From Desulfuromonadaceae bacterium (GTDB taxonomy: Bacteria; Desulfobacterota; Desulfuromonadia; Desulfuromonadales; Geopsychrobacteraceae), in assembly GCA_016744555.1 (NCBI GenBank), contig JADGED010000007.1, positions 1 to 28,261 on the forward strand: a stretch of DNA of 28,261 nucleotides. The letters are read 5' to 3'. A program made the position numbers and the translations under genes. Of this stretch, positions 7,496-16,044 are shown in pieces (the stretch's first letter is position 1; each line of letters opens with the position of its first letter). The notes beneath the pieces are model-generated. The model was given only the letters and a program-made list of their open reading frames with translations, was not told the origin of the DNA and made no database searches.

Positions 7496-8830
7496 ATGAT
7501 TTTTGAAAAAATAGGCTTGCAGGTACCAAATATTTTATTGCCACAGCCGAATGTTGATATGCAACAGTGGGCAGTTATCGCCTGTGATCAATACACTTCA
7601 GATCGTGATTATTGGCAGCGTCTGCAACAACAAACCGCTGATAGTGTCTCCACTCTAAATCTGGTTTTCCCCGAAGTTTATCTTGAAGATGCCGATGGTG
7701 ATCAACGTATTGCTACTATCAATCAGAATATGGAAAAGTATTTGGCTGATGGCAGCTTAACTGAGCAGTCGCCAGGATTTATTTTGGTTGACCGAAAAAC
7801 CTGCGAAGTAGAATCACGCAAAGGTCTGATTGTTGCCTTAGATTTAGATCAGTACGACTATACCTGTGGAGCACAAAGTTTGATTCGGGCGACCGAAGGG
7901 ACCATCCTTGATCGCTTGCCACCACGGATTAAGGTGCGTGAAAATGCACCAATCGAATTACCTCATATCATGGTTTTGATTGATGATCCGGCTATGACTG
8001 TGATCGAACCGCTCTTCAATGAGCAGTTGGAGACCGTCTATGACTTTGAGTTGCTGGAAAATGGTGGACACCTGAAAGGTTCTCGGGTCGATCAGCCGCA
8101 ATTGATTAAGCAAGTTGTAGCAGCATTAGAAAAACTAGCCGATCCTGAAGATTATAAAGTTAAATATAATGTTGATGGTGAGGTGATGCTGTATGCCATG
8201 GGCGACGGCAACCACTCCTTTGCCACTGCGAAAGCAATATGGGAAAAACTTAAAGCCGAAGCCGATGATTCGGTTGAAATCATGAATCATCCTGCCCGTT
8301 TTGCTTTAGTGGAACTGGTAAATGTCCATGATTCTGGTCTAGAGTTCGAAGCAATCCACCGCGTGTTATTTGATGTGGATTGTGACCACCTAAAGCAGCA
8401 AATGGAAAGTTTCTTTGCTGATCGTAACACCCCCATGACTTTCACCCCCTGTGATAGTTTAGCTGGCGCTGAAGCCGCTGTGTCCGCTGCTTCCGGAGTA
8501 CACGCTTTCCCGGTTGTCTTAGCTGGTAACTTCGGTGTTTGTAGTGTTGCTAATCCAGAGTTTAATCTGGTAGTGGCAACATTGCAGGGCTTCCTAGATC
8601 AATATTTAGCCGATAATAGTTCGGTAAAGGTTGATTATATCCACGGCGACCAGACGGTGACGGACCTCGGTACCCAGAATGAATGTGCAGGCTTCTATTT
8701 GCCAGCCATCTCTAAGCATGATCTGTTTAAAACTATTTTGCTTGATGGTGCGTTGCCAAGGAAAACCTTTTCTATGGGTGAAGCGGACGAAAAACGTTTT
8801 TATTTGGAGTGTCGCCGGATTCAAAAGTAA
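7496..8830 (+). CDS. DUF1015 family protein
   Basis: This cytoplasmic protein of 444 residues belongs to the DUF1015 family, whose biochemical role I do not know with confidence. Supporting features are the N-terminal WAVIACDQYTSDRDYW segment and the central YAMGDGNHSFATAKAIWE motif, which corresponds to the family's conserved D-G-x-H stretch. Further conserved-looking parts are PLFNEQLETVYDFELLENGG and VDYIHGDQTV near the C-terminus. There is no signal peptide or membrane segment. A TTG at 7493 is in frame one codon earlier, but AAGGGG at 7484-7489 is better spaced for the ATG at 7496. The gene is monocistronic: a hairpin at 7318-7352 lies upstream and a strong terminator lies just after its TAA. 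Confidence 0.88.
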   Translation: MIFEKIGLQVPNILLPQPNVDMQQWAVIACDQYTSDRDYWQRLQQQTADSVSTLNLVFPEVYLEDADGDQRIATINQNMEKYLADGSLTEQSPGFILVDRKTCEVESRKGLIVALDLDQYDYTCGAQSLIRATEGTILDRLPPRIKVRENAPIELPHIMVLIDDPAMTVIEPLFNEQLETVYDFELLENGGHLKGSRVDQPQLIKQVVAALEKLADPEDYKVKYNVDGEVMLYAMGDGNHSFATAKAIWEKLKAEADDSVEIMNHPARFALVELVNVHDSGLEFEAIHRVLFDVDCDHLKQQMESFFADRNTPMTFTPCDSLAGAEAAVSAASGVHAFPVVLAGNFGVCSVANPEFNLVVATLQGFLDQYLADNSSVKVDYIHGDQTVTDLGTQNECAGFYLPAISKHDLFKTILLDGALPRKTFSMGEADEKRFYLECRRIQK

Positions 8831-8846
8831 TAGTTTCTTTCTTTAA

Positions 8847-8885
8847 AAAAAATGGGGATACGGCTTTTGTCGGTCCCCATTTTTT
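8847..8885 (+). terminator. Rho-independent terminator after the DUF1015 gene
   Basis: AAAAAATGGGGA pairs with TCCCCATTTTTT around a loop of about 15 bases, ending in a run of Ts. The symmetric A and T runs could allow it to work on both strands. Confidence 0.85.
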
Positions 8886-9172
8886 GTGCAAAGATTTCTC
8901 CTTCCACATTTAATCCTCTCTATTGCGCATCCTTGTAACTCTGTCCAACTAACACCGCCCTAATAAATCAATAATGCTCTCACATATATCTAATCTACTT
9001 CTAGCTTAACGCTAATCTATGTTTGGTCTTATCTCCCCGATCCTAAATCAGCAACAACGTGCTGTTTAGATCATGTTTGGATGTGATCACTATTTAAAAT
9101 GGTAATCACTGGTTGCCTGAGCTTATCGGAAGCCATAGGCGTTTTAGTCATTAAAGACAAAAGGAGAGAAAG
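8886..9172. other. Intergenic leader region of the porin gene
   Basis: About 287 bases after the terminator contain no convincing gene. The last bases carry AAAGGAGAG, a strong ribosome binding site for the porin at 9173. An octamer palindrome GTGATCAC (9083-9090) sits within GATCA-N10-TGATC and might be an operator. It is short, and there is nothing else to support it. Confidence 0.4.
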
Positions 9173-10138
9173 ATGAAGAGGTTAGTAACCCCACTATTTT
9201 ATGCTGTTATCGGCGCACTATTTTTTGCTGGAGTGGCACAATCTGCAACGGTATTTGATCAAGATGGTTTCACTTACAAGATAAAAGGTGATCTGCAGGT
9301 TCAATTGCGCCAAGACGTTGGCGATGATCAGAACCTAGATGTTGAATACGATGACCTTGAATTGAAAAATTCGGTTGAGTACGATCTTGGAAATGGTCTT
9401 AGTGCTTTTGGTCAGCTTGATTTTGGTTTTAAGGATGCCGCCGAAGATGATGCTCCAGGTCCAGAGCTTGAAGAAGCATACCTAGGTTTTGCTTATGATA
9501 AATTTAGTATTTTAGTTGGTAAAACCGACAGCTCTGCAGATGAGTTCGGTATCGAGGGGACTATCGAAGGCAATAACTGTGAAACTTATGCTTTCCCGGA
9601 AGACAATGGTGATGATTTGATCAGGGCTGAAGCCGATTTCGATGTAGTTAAGGTTGTCGTTGCTCACGAAATTAAAGCTGAAGGAGAAGATAGTGAAAAC
9701 GGGAGCTTTACCGATATTTTTGTAGGTGCTGAGTTTGTTGGATTTGAGGTTGGTGCCGCATATCAGACATACAAAGATGATTCAAGTGATGATTCTACTA
9801 ATACCTATGGGGTTAGTTTGGCTTACGATGCCAAAGTTGTTTATGTCGGGGCCGATTACAGCCTTGCAGACAATAAAGAAGACAACGAGGAGCTTACTGT
9901 TTGGAACGTTTTTGTTAGCGTACCTGTCATGGACACCACTAAAATCGGCGCTGGTTATATTTTTAATGAATTAGACAGTGACAATGCTAGCGATGATTAT
10001 GAACTTGAGGGTTGGTATGTTAATGCAGCTTATAAATTCCCAAAGCAAAAAAATGTAAGTGTGTTTGCTGAAGTGGCTGATGATGACGGCGAAGATAGTG
10101 ATATGGGGTACTTGGTTGGTATGCGGGTCAAATTTTAG
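9173..10138 (+). CDS. Outer-membrane porin-like beta-barrel protein
   Basis: This is a probable general porin of 321 residues in the outer membrane. It has a classic signal peptide (MKR, hydrophobic core, cleavage likely after AQSA near residue 25). The mature protein starts with TVFDQDGFTYKIKGDLQVQL, typical of porins. Alternating hydrophobic residues suggest many short beta strands, and the protein ends VGMRVKF with the C-terminal phenylalanine needed for barrel assembly. The extracellular-type loops are very rich in Asp and Glu, for example in AAEDDAPGPELEEA, SSDDSTN and DNASDDYELE, giving a strongly acidic protein that may favour cations. Overall it resembles the Gram-negative porin_4 type, but the substrate is unknown. 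It has a long upstream leader, its own terminator, and is preceded by a strong AAAGGAGAG. Confidence 0.85.
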   Translation: MKRLVTPLFYAVIGALFFAGVAQSATVFDQDGFTYKIKGDLQVQLRQDVGDDQNLDVEYDDLELKNSVEYDLGNGLSAFGQLDFGFKDAAEDDAPGPELEEAYLGFAYDKFSILVGKTDSSADEFGIEGTIEGNNCETYAFPEDNGDDLIRAEADFDVVKVVVAHEIKAEGEDSENGSFTDIFVGAEFVGFEVGAAYQTYKDDSSDDSTNTYGVSLAYDAKVVYVGADYSLADNKEDNEELTVWNVFVSVPVMDTTKIGAGYIFNELDSDNASDDYELEGWYVNAAYKFPKQKNVSVFAEVADDDGEDSDMGYLVGMRVKF

Positions 10139-10161
10139 CCTCTAAATTATCCAGTTTAGTT

Positions 10162-10194
10162 AAAAAGGGTGACCTGCATTGGTCGCCCTTTTTA
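10162..10194 (+). terminator. Rho-independent terminator after the porin gene
   Basis: AAAAAGGGTGACC pairs with GGTCGCCCTTTTT (one G-T pair) around a six-base loop, ending in a T run. Confidence 0.88.
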
Positions 10195-10221
10195 TTAGTA
10201 ATATGGGTGTAAGGAGCTTCG

Positions 10222-10857
10222 ATGAAGTTATTACAATTAATAGTTTTTTGCATTTACCTCTGGATGCCAGTTTCGACTATGGCTGCGGTGAAATTGCAAC
10301 TACCGGAAACGATATCGATTGTTGCGATTAATGGCAAAGATTTTGAACCTACGGATAATGTCGAATTGCCAGATGGTTTGAACCAGATTGCAATTCGCTA
10401 TGTTGCTGATCTAGGGCGTAGTTTTGATGCAGAAAGAGTCTCTTCTGATGTTTTTGTCCTCCTTTTTCGGGCACACAATACAACCTTAGCCATCCATACC
10501 CCTGAAATTAACAAAAAGCACCAGTTGAAAAAATTTAATTCTCAACCAGATATTAGCATTCTTAACAATAGTGGTAGTGACGTTGATTTTCAGGTGAGCA
10601 AGTTAAACAAGGAAGGTTTTCAACTTAGCCGTAATTACGAAAAAGAGCTTACTGTTTTTAACCAGAGTAGCTCTTCAGCTGCTGTTGCCACGCTATCCCA
10701 TTTTAATTCTACCGTTCATGAGCAACCATTGCCGATTGGTGCAACGGGAAAGTCATTAAGCGATGAAGCCGTTTTGGTAGAGCAAATGCTTAAGTATTGG
10801 TATCAGCATGCAGATGAAAAGACCCGTGAACGTTTCAAGGTTTGGATAAAACAGTAA
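10222..10857 (+). CDS. DUF2057 (YccT-like) periplasmic protein
   Basis: This 211-residue exported protein has an N-terminal signal peptide with cleavage likely near STMAA (residues 18-22). It begins its mature part with VKLQLPETISIVAINGKDFEP, like the YccT/DUF2057 family. The family's other landmarks are GLNQIAIRY near residues 52-60, RSFDAERVSSDVFVLLF, and the C-terminal QMLKYWYQHADEKTRERF. The biochemical function of the family is unknown to me. It is best known in gammaproteobacteria, so its presence here could reflect transfer or a wider distribution. AAGGAG lies six bases before the ATG. The next gene starts 33 bases after its stop without an obvious terminator, so the two probably form one operon. 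Confidence 0.85.
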   Translation: MKLLQLIVFCIYLWMPVSTMAAVKLQLPETISIVAINGKDFEPTDNVELPDGLNQIAIRYVADLGRSFDAERVSSDVFVLLFRAHNTTLAIHTPEINKKHQLKKFNSQPDISILNNSGSDVDFQVSKLNKEGFQLSRNYEKELTVFNQSSSSAAVATLSHFNSTVHEQPLPIGATGKSLSDEAVLVEQMLKYWYQHADEKTRERFKVWIKQ

Positions 10858-10889
10858 TTAAATACAAATTTTATCATAAGGAGTGCAAA

Positions 10890-12509
10890 GTGAGATCTTT
10901 ACTACTGGTAAGTGTAGTGATAATGCTAATTGTTTCAGCCTGTAATTATCAAGCTCGCAAGGTTGATGTTGTGCAGCAATTAACCAATAATCCCGATATA
11001 GGTGGTGGTCAGGTAGTTTTCTATTCAACAACTGGAGAATTTCTTGATGTTGCTAACGTTGGCACCTTGCCAGATATGGTTACCTTTACCCCTGACGGCA
11101 AAACGGTAATTTCTGCCAATGAAGGTGAGCCAGTCGACGATTACAGTAGCGATCCTAAGGGTTCGGTTTCCATAATCAACCTGCAGGAACTTGAACGTGG
11201 ATTAGTTCAAAACGTAACCACAATGACTTTTGATGATGTCCAAATACCAACCGCCCTACGGATTAAGCCAGGGGCATCTCCCGCTAAAGATATCGAGCCA
11301 GAATATGTTGCAGTTAACGCTGCTGGAACCACAGCTTGGGTGTCATTGCAAGAAAATAACGGTTTGGCAATTATTGATATCGCAGCAAAAAAAATAATTT
11401 CTGTCACTGCATTGGGGCGCAAAGAGTTTAACCATATCGATATTAACACCAAAGATGGAGCAACTGTTGCTACCGCTCCAAATAATTTGTATGGCCTGTA
11501 CCAGCCAGATACGATTGTTTGTTATCAAGTTGACGGTAAAGATTATGTTGTTTCTGCCAACGAGGGAGATGATAGAGAGTATAGTGGGTGGGAAGATTAT
11601 ACCAAGGCTAACAAACTCAAGGCGCCATTTTCTCCCCAGTTAACCAGGGATGTTTTGGACGTTAAGGGACGCAAGAAATTAAGGGTACTGCGCGATCTCG
11701 GTATGGATGAAAGCGGTGTTTATACAGAACTTTATCTTGCTGGTACAAGGTCTTTTTCTATTTGGGATGCCGCTGGTAAACAAGTTTACGACAGTGGCAG
11801 TGACTTTGAACGGTACCTTGCACAGCACTATGGCAACCAATTTAATACCCGTGTTGACGATACCGATGATCGCAATGATATTGCCGAGCTTATTGCCGAT
11901 GAAATCCCATATGAAGCAATTGGTGAGACGGTTTATTTTTGGGATGGAGTAGATGCCCGTTCAGCTAAAAAAGGGTGTGAACCAGAGGCGTTAGCGGTAG
12001 TTGGAATAGGTGCAAAAACTTTTGCCTATATAGGTTTGGAAAAACAAGGCGGGTTTTTTGTTTATGATATCACTGTGCCTAAGGATGCCCATTTTGTCGC
12101 TTATAATAATGATATAGATTACGGGAAACTTCCTTCATCTAGTGGTGACCTAGCCCCGGAGGGGATGGTTTCTTTCAATCAGAACGGTAACCACTATCTC
12201 GCTATTGCTAACGAGTTGAGTAGCACTGTCGCTATTTATTCCCTTGGTCAAGATGGAAAAGCGGTAAAGTTGTCTTCGTTGGCATTGGGTATGTTTGCTA
12301 GCGGTGCTGCTGAAATTGTCACCTATGATGCCTATGGTAAGATGCTGTTTGTTACTAACAGTGAAACCAACAGTGTTGATTTAGTTGATGTTGCTGATCC
12401 GGCTCAACCACAAAAAGTTAGTAGTATTGATGTGTCTGCTCATGGAGCAAGCTTGCAGAGTGTTGCCGTGAATAATGGGATTGTGGCCATTGCAGTTTCG
12501 CGCAAGTAG
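10890..12509 (+). CDS. Choice-of-anchor I domain lipoprotein (beta-propeller surface protein)
   Basis: This 539-residue lipoprotein is predicted to sit in the outer or inner membrane, facing the periplasm or cell surface. The start is GTG at 10890, preceded by AAGGAG six bases upstream. The upstream in-frame codon at 10842 overlaps the previous gene and lacks such a site. The first residues give a lipobox LIVSAC, so the cysteine after IVSA is the likely acylated residue. The body matches the choice-of-anchor I family: GGGQVVFYSTTGEFLDV, TLPDMVTFTPDGKTVISANE, DPKGSVSIINL, GLEKQGGFFVYDIT and SSGDLAPEGM. The repeated short strands suggest a beta-propeller. The family is often found on surface or secreted proteins and its substrate is unknown. 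The acidic VDDTDDRND stretch could bind a metal. It is the second gene of a probable unit with the DUF2057 gene. Confidence 0.88.
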   Translation: MRSLLLVSVVIMLIVSACNYQARKVDVVQQLTNNPDIGGGQVVFYSTTGEFLDVANVGTLPDMVTFTPDGKTVISANEGEPVDDYSSDPKGSVSIINLQELERGLVQNVTTMTFDDVQIPTALRIKPGASPAKDIEPEYVAVNAAGTTAWVSLQENNGLAIIDIAAKKIISVTALGRKEFNHIDINTKDGATVATAPNNLYGLYQPDTIVCYQVDGKDYVVSANEGDDREYSGWEDYTKANKLKAPFSPQLTRDVLDVKGRKKLRVLRDLGMDESGVYTELYLAGTRSFSIWDAAGKQVYDSGSDFERYLAQHYGNQFNTRVDDTDDRNDIAELIADEIPYEAIGETVYFWDGVDARSAKKGCEPEALAVVGIGAKTFAYIGLEKQGGFFVYDITVPKDAHFVAYNNDIDYGKLPSSSGDLAPEGMVSFNQNGNHYLAIANELSSTVAIYSLGQDGKAVKLSSLALGMFASGAAEIVTYDAYGKMLFVTNSETNSVDLVDVADPAQPQKVSSIDVSAHGASLQSVAVNNGIVAIAVSRK

Positions 12510-12555
12510 TTATGCAAATAGTTACATTTAGCTGTTCGAGTTGTATCGTAGTGGT

Positions 12556-12594
12556 AATGGGGGAGGGCAATTTATGGCGTGCCCCCATTTTTTT
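12556..12594 (+). terminator. Rho-independent terminator after the choice-of-anchor gene
   Basis: AATGGGGG (12556-12563) pairs with CCCCCATT (12582-12589), with an internal GGGC/GCCC-like extension, and is followed by a run of Ts. Confidence 0.85.
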
Positions 12595-12680
12595 ATGATT
12601 TAGTCGTTAAATTTACAAGCTATTATCTTAAGGGTTGGTTTGCAGGCAGGAAGTTGTTTATATTATCTGTAATCATAAAG

Positions 12681-12714
12681 AGAGCAAGGCAAAAAAACTG
12701 ATTTGCCTTGCTCT
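12681..12714 (-). terminator. Terminator hairpin after the uracil permease gene
   Basis: AGAGCAAGGCAAA (12681-12693) pairs perfectly with TTTGCCTTGCTCT (12702-12714) around an eight-base loop. It lies 25 bases past the permease stop on the minus strand. Downstream bases on that strand (CTTTATG) are only mildly T-rich. Confidence 0.75.
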
Positions 12715-12738
12715 TGAACCTTATGCTTAAAGCTTTTG

Positions 12739-14052
12739 TTATTCTGCCTTACCTTGCGGTAAAATTAAATTCAAAACAACTCCAACTACACCAGCTAGAC
12801 CAATTCCACCCAGTTTTACTATGGTCAGGTCGAAGTTCATGCCACCTATACCAAAAACAAGAATAACTGCAACAATTGCAAGGTTTCTTGGCTCCATTAA
12901 GTCGGTTCCGGCTTTAACTAATGTGTTGATACCGATAACTGCAATAGCCCCAAATAGCAAAACCATAATCCCGCCCATGACTGGAACTGGAATGGTGTTC
13001 AAAAAGCCACCTAGTTTGCCGATGAAGGCAAGGACTATCGCTGTAATTGCTGCCCAGGTCATGATTGCCGGGTTAAATGATTTGGTCAACGCAACAGCAC
13101 CAGAAACTTCTGAATAAGTGGTATTTGGCGGTCCCCCGAGGAGTGCGGCAAAGCTAGTTGCAACGCCATCACCTAGTAGGGTGTTTTCGATGCCGGGGTC
13201 TTTAACGTAATCTTTTCCAGAAATGCCACCGATGGCGAGAACATCACCAAAGTGTTCAATTGCTGGGGCAATAGCTACTGGGACGATAAATAAGATTGCC
13301 TCCAAATTCCATACTGGCATGGTGAAGTCGGGGATGGCAAACCATGGGGCAGAGGTCACTTTTTGCATTGAAACTAGTGCTGGGCCAGTCCAGTTTTGTA
13401 GTGTGCCGGGATCAAACGCAGCCTGAGTGGAAGCGGTGAAGCCGGTGCCATCGAGTACCAATGCTGCAACGTAGCCAGCGACGATACCGCTTAGGATAGG
13501 GATCAACTTAAATAATCCACGACCAAGCAAGGAAACTAGAATAGTAACTGCTAGGGCAACGCCCGCAATAATGAAGGCGGTAGTTTCAGGTACTAGCCAG
13601 GCAGAACCGTCACCGGTGCGACCAGAAGCCATGTGGATAGCTACAGGTGCTAGAACCAAGCCGATAACCATAATTACCGGGCCAGTGACTATAGGTGGTA
13701 GAACTTTATGCAGAATGCCAGATCCAAAAATCCTGACGATAAAGCTAAGTAGGGCATATAGCAGTCCAGCGGCAACCAAGCCGCACATTGTTCCAGGGAT
13801 TCCCCATTGACCAACACCGTAAATAATTGGTGCTATAAAGGCAAAACTGGAAGCGAGAAAAACGGGCACGCGTCCACGGGTGATAAGTTGGAAAATTAAG
13901 GTGCCGGCGCCAGCAGTAAATAGTGCGACGTTGGCATTTAGTCCGGTTAAAAGGGGAACAAGTACTAGTGCGCCAAATGCGACAAATAGCATCTGTGCAC
14001 CAAGTAAGCAGTCTTTTAGTCGAAAGTTGTAATCTGTTGGGGACGGTTGCAT
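12739..14052 (-). CDS. uraA: Uracil permease, NCS2 family (UraA-type)
   Basis: This inner-membrane uracil:proton symporter has 437 residues and about 14 hydrophobic helices. It is typical of the NCS2/UraA family. Diagnostic features are FRLKDCLLGAQMLFVAFGAL near the start, PVFLASSFAFIAP at 63-75, E266 in PAIEHFGDV and E315 in NTTYSEVSG. These two acids are 49 residues apart, as are the essential acids of E. coli UraA. The N-terminus is cytoplasmic, with no signal peptide. An AAGGAC lies shortly before the ATG. It is transcribed after upp, and the two work together: the permease brings in uracil and Upp converts it to UMP. Xanthine or other pyrimidine substrates cannot be excluded, but the neighbourhood points to uracil. 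Confidence 0.93.
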   Translation of the reverse strand: MQPSPTDYNFRLKDCLLGAQMLFVAFGALVLVPLLTGLNANVALFTAGAGTLIFQLITRGRVPVFLASSFAFIAPIIYGVGQWGIPGTMCGLVAAGLLYALLSFIVRIFGSGILHKVLPPIVTGPVIMVIGLVLAPVAIHMASGRTGDGSAWLVPETTAFIIAGVALAVTILVSLLGRGLFKLIPILSGIVAGYVAALVLDGTGFTASTQAAFDPGTLQNWTGPALVSMQKVTSAPWFAIPDFTMPVWNLEAILFIVPVAIAPAIEHFGDVLAIGGISGKDYVKDPGIENTLLGDGVATSFAALLGGPPNTTYSEVSGAVALTKSFNPAIMTWAAITAIVLAFIGKLGGFLNTIPVPVMGGIMVLLFGAIAVIGINTLVKAGTDLMEPRNLAIVAVILVFGIGGMNFDLTIVKLGGIGLAGVVGVVLNLILPQGKAE

Positions 14053-14100
14053 AGTTTTGCGTCCTTTTTTGTGGTTAGAGGGTAGGGTCTTTTTGTTTTA

Positions 14101-14200
14101 AACGGAGAGGCGCAAAGGTGCTGAGGTCGGAGAGAAAACCCAAAATTCCACAGGGGCAAGTTTTGTAATGGTTTTCTCTGCTTCTCTTCGTCTCTCCGTT
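14101..14200. repeat. Imperfect inverted repeat of about 100 bases between upp and uraA
   Basis: AACGGAGAG (14101-14109) pairs with CTCTCCGTT (14192-14200), AGAGAAAACC (14131-14140) pairs with GGTTTTCTCT (14170-14179), and CAAAA (14141-14145) pairs with TTTTG (14161-14165). The middle is imperfect. The words (GGCGCAAAGGTGC, CTTCGTCTCTCCGTT) resemble a common family of intergenic repeats that I recall, of the type GCAAAGACGCAGAG. It could fold into a long hairpin in the upp-uraA transcript and modulate expression of the second gene. Confidence 0.7.
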
Positions 14201-14223
14201 AAAGTGTCTTTTGGTTTTTTTGA

Positions 14224-14850
14224 CTATTGAGTGCCAAAAATCTTATCTCCGGCATCACCAAGGCCCGGTAGTATGTAGCCATCTTCATTCAGGTGGCTGT
14301 CAATTGAGGCAACATAAATATCGACGTCTGGGTGCTCTTTTTGTACCCGTTCGATCCCCTCTGGGACCGCTACTAAAAACAGACCACGGATGCTAGTGCA
14401 ACCAGCTTTTTTTAACATATCGATGCAGGCGATCAGTGACCCCCCAGTTGCTAGCATTGGGTCAATAATAAGGGCAGTACGGGCGTCAATATTGCTGGTC
14501 AGTTTTTCGTAGTAAGTGACCGGCTCTAGGGTTTCTTCATTGCGGTAAAGGCCGACTACACTGACCCTAGCGCTAGGTATCAGGTCGAGAACTCCATCCA
14601 TCATCCCTAGCCCTGCACGAAGAATTGGTACCACGGTAATTTTTTTGCCTTTAATTTGTTCTACTTCAACCTCACCGTTCCAGCTGGTGATTGTGTGTGA
14701 TTCGGTTTCGAGGTTTTTAGTCGCTTCGTAGGTAAGTAGTCGAGCAATCTCGGAGGCTAGTTCACGAAAGTTTTTGGTGCTGATGTCGTGCCTACGGATT
14801 AAACCCAGTTTGTGTTTGACTAGTGGGTGGTTTACTTCAAATACGGCCAT
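14224..14850 (-). CDS. upp: Uracil phosphoribosyltransferase Upp
   Basis: Upp is a cytoplasmic salvage enzyme that converts uracil and PRPP to UMP and pyrophosphate. The 208 residues match the family exactly. Sequence signs are HPLVKHKLGLIR at the start, VPILRAGLGMMDG in the middle, the PRPP-binding loop ALIIDPMLATGGS, and the C-terminal YILPGLGDAGDKIFGT, which forms the uracil site. An AAGGAGAAG lies just before the ATG. The downstream gene on the same strand is the uracil permease, separated by 171 bases with a large inverted repeat. Divergent to it, 214 bases away, starts an acyltransferase gene. Confidence 0.98.
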   Translation of the reverse strand: MAVFEVNHPLVKHKLGLIRRHDISTKNFRELASEIARLLTYEATKNLETESHTITSWNGEVEVEQIKGKKITVVPILRAGLGMMDGVLDLIPSARVSVVGLYRNEETLEPVTYYEKLTSNIDARTALIIDPMLATGGSLIACIDMLKKAGCTSIRGLFLVAVPEGIERVQKEHPDVDIYVASIDSHLNEDGYILPGLGDAGDKIFGTQ

Positions 14851-15064
14851 GAACTTCTCCTTGGGATAGTGTTGCTAGTTTCAACCGCATAGCATAAAAG
14901 TATAAAAACTCTTGGTCAAGGATTTAGGTACAGTAGTTATATTAGTTTTTCGTTAGTCGTTGTTGTTTAAATAAAAACTGCCTTTATTCTAAAGGACAAA
15001 TTGCGCTATAGTTAAGGGCTGGTCTTGTGAAATAAATTTATTTTATAGAAAAGGTTATTACTGG

Positions 15065-15982
15065 ATGTCATCAGTCTCATTTAAACATCGTAGTGAATAT
15101 TACGCTATTGTAGTGGTTGCTGCAGTGGTAAGGCGTTTACCCCGCAATTTTGCATTAGCTGTCGGGCGGTCATTGGGGCGCTTTGCAATGAAGGTTGTTC
15201 CTCGTCGTTACCAAATAGCAAAAGATAATATGGCGTTGGCCTTGCCAGAGTTAACTGCGGCAGAGATCGAAGTAAATGTCCGGAAAAATTTCGAGCATAT
15301 TGGCGCTTGTGGCATCGATATGCTTCGCTTTGATATGTTTGAACTTGGGCAGAAAGATACTGAAGGTCTAGTTTTTTATGAAGGTGCCAAGCTGTTACAA
15401 GAAGCGATAGCACTGGACCGTGGAGTGATTGTATTGAGTGCTCATTTAGGTTTTTGGGAAATTGGCGGGTTTGCCGCTGCTGATCATGGTGTAAAGTGTG
15501 ACCTTGTGGCGAGACCGTTGAAAAACCCTTTGACTGAAAGCTACTTTGCTAAGCTGAGAAAATCCTTTGGATCAGAAATAATTAACAGCCGTAAAGGGGC
15601 TCGGCAGATTTTACAGTCTTTGCGCTCCAATCACGCTGTCGCTATAATGTTAGATCAACACATAACCCCACCGGGGTCGGTTCCCGTCAATTTTTTTGGT
15701 CGGGAGGCTTATACTACTACAGCGATTGCAAATATGGCGATGAAAAATAACATCCCTGTGGTTCCGGTTTTCTGTCTAATGCAACCAGACAATCGCTATA
15801 AGGTGTGGGTTGAGCCGATGTTGCTATTGGATGGTGAGGGAGAAGATGCCGTTATCGCCAATACTCAGCGTTTGACCGACATTATCGAGACTGCTGTACG
15901 TAAGGATGTGAGCCAGTGGTTTTGGATGCATAAGCGCTGGCGTAAGGAAAAAGTTAAGAAAAAAAAGAGGTCGCAGCTGTAG
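15065..15982 (+). CDS. Lipid A biosynthesis acyltransferase, LpxL/HtrB family
   Basis: This is an inner-membrane-associated enzyme that adds a secondary acyl chain to a lipid A precursor, or a related acyltransferase. The 305 residues fit the family. The catalytic HX4E motif is seen as H127 and E132 in LSAHLGFWEIGG. The second conserved region is SRKGARQILQSL, then VAIMLDQH and the FFGREAYTTTAIANMA block, all standard for LpxL/LpxM proteins. An N-terminal stretch near residues 12-22 is hydrophobic and may anchor it. The C-terminus is a basic tail, RKEKVKKKKRSQ. Which acyl chain or position is used cannot be deduced. The ribosome binding site is weak (AAAAGG about ten bases upstream). prfC follows 62 bases downstream, perhaps in the same transcript. 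Confidence 0.9.
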   Translation: MSSVSFKHRSEYYAIVVVAAVVRRLPRNFALAVGRSLGRFAMKVVPRRYQIAKDNMALALPELTAAEIEVNVRKNFEHIGACGIDMLRFDMFELGQKDTEGLVFYEGAKLLQEAIALDRGVIVLSAHLGFWEIGGFAAADHGVKCDLVARPLKNPLTESYFAKLRKSFGSEIINSRKGARQILQSLRSNHAVAIMLDQHITPPGSVPVNFFGREAYTTTAIANMAMKNNIPVVPVFCLMQPDNRYKVWVEPMLLLDGEGEDAVIANTQRLTDIIETAVRKDVSQWFWMHKRWRKEKVKKKKRSQL

Positions 15983-16044
15983 GTTGAATTGAGAAGTAAT
16001 TTTCCTTGCACTGCTACTTAAATTATATAAAAGGATATTTTGAC

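Noticed and set aside
8886..9172. A cyclic-di-GMP or other riboswitch in the porin leader
   Set aside because: No conserved motif of a known class was recognisable; only a short palindrome and a ribosome binding site are visible.
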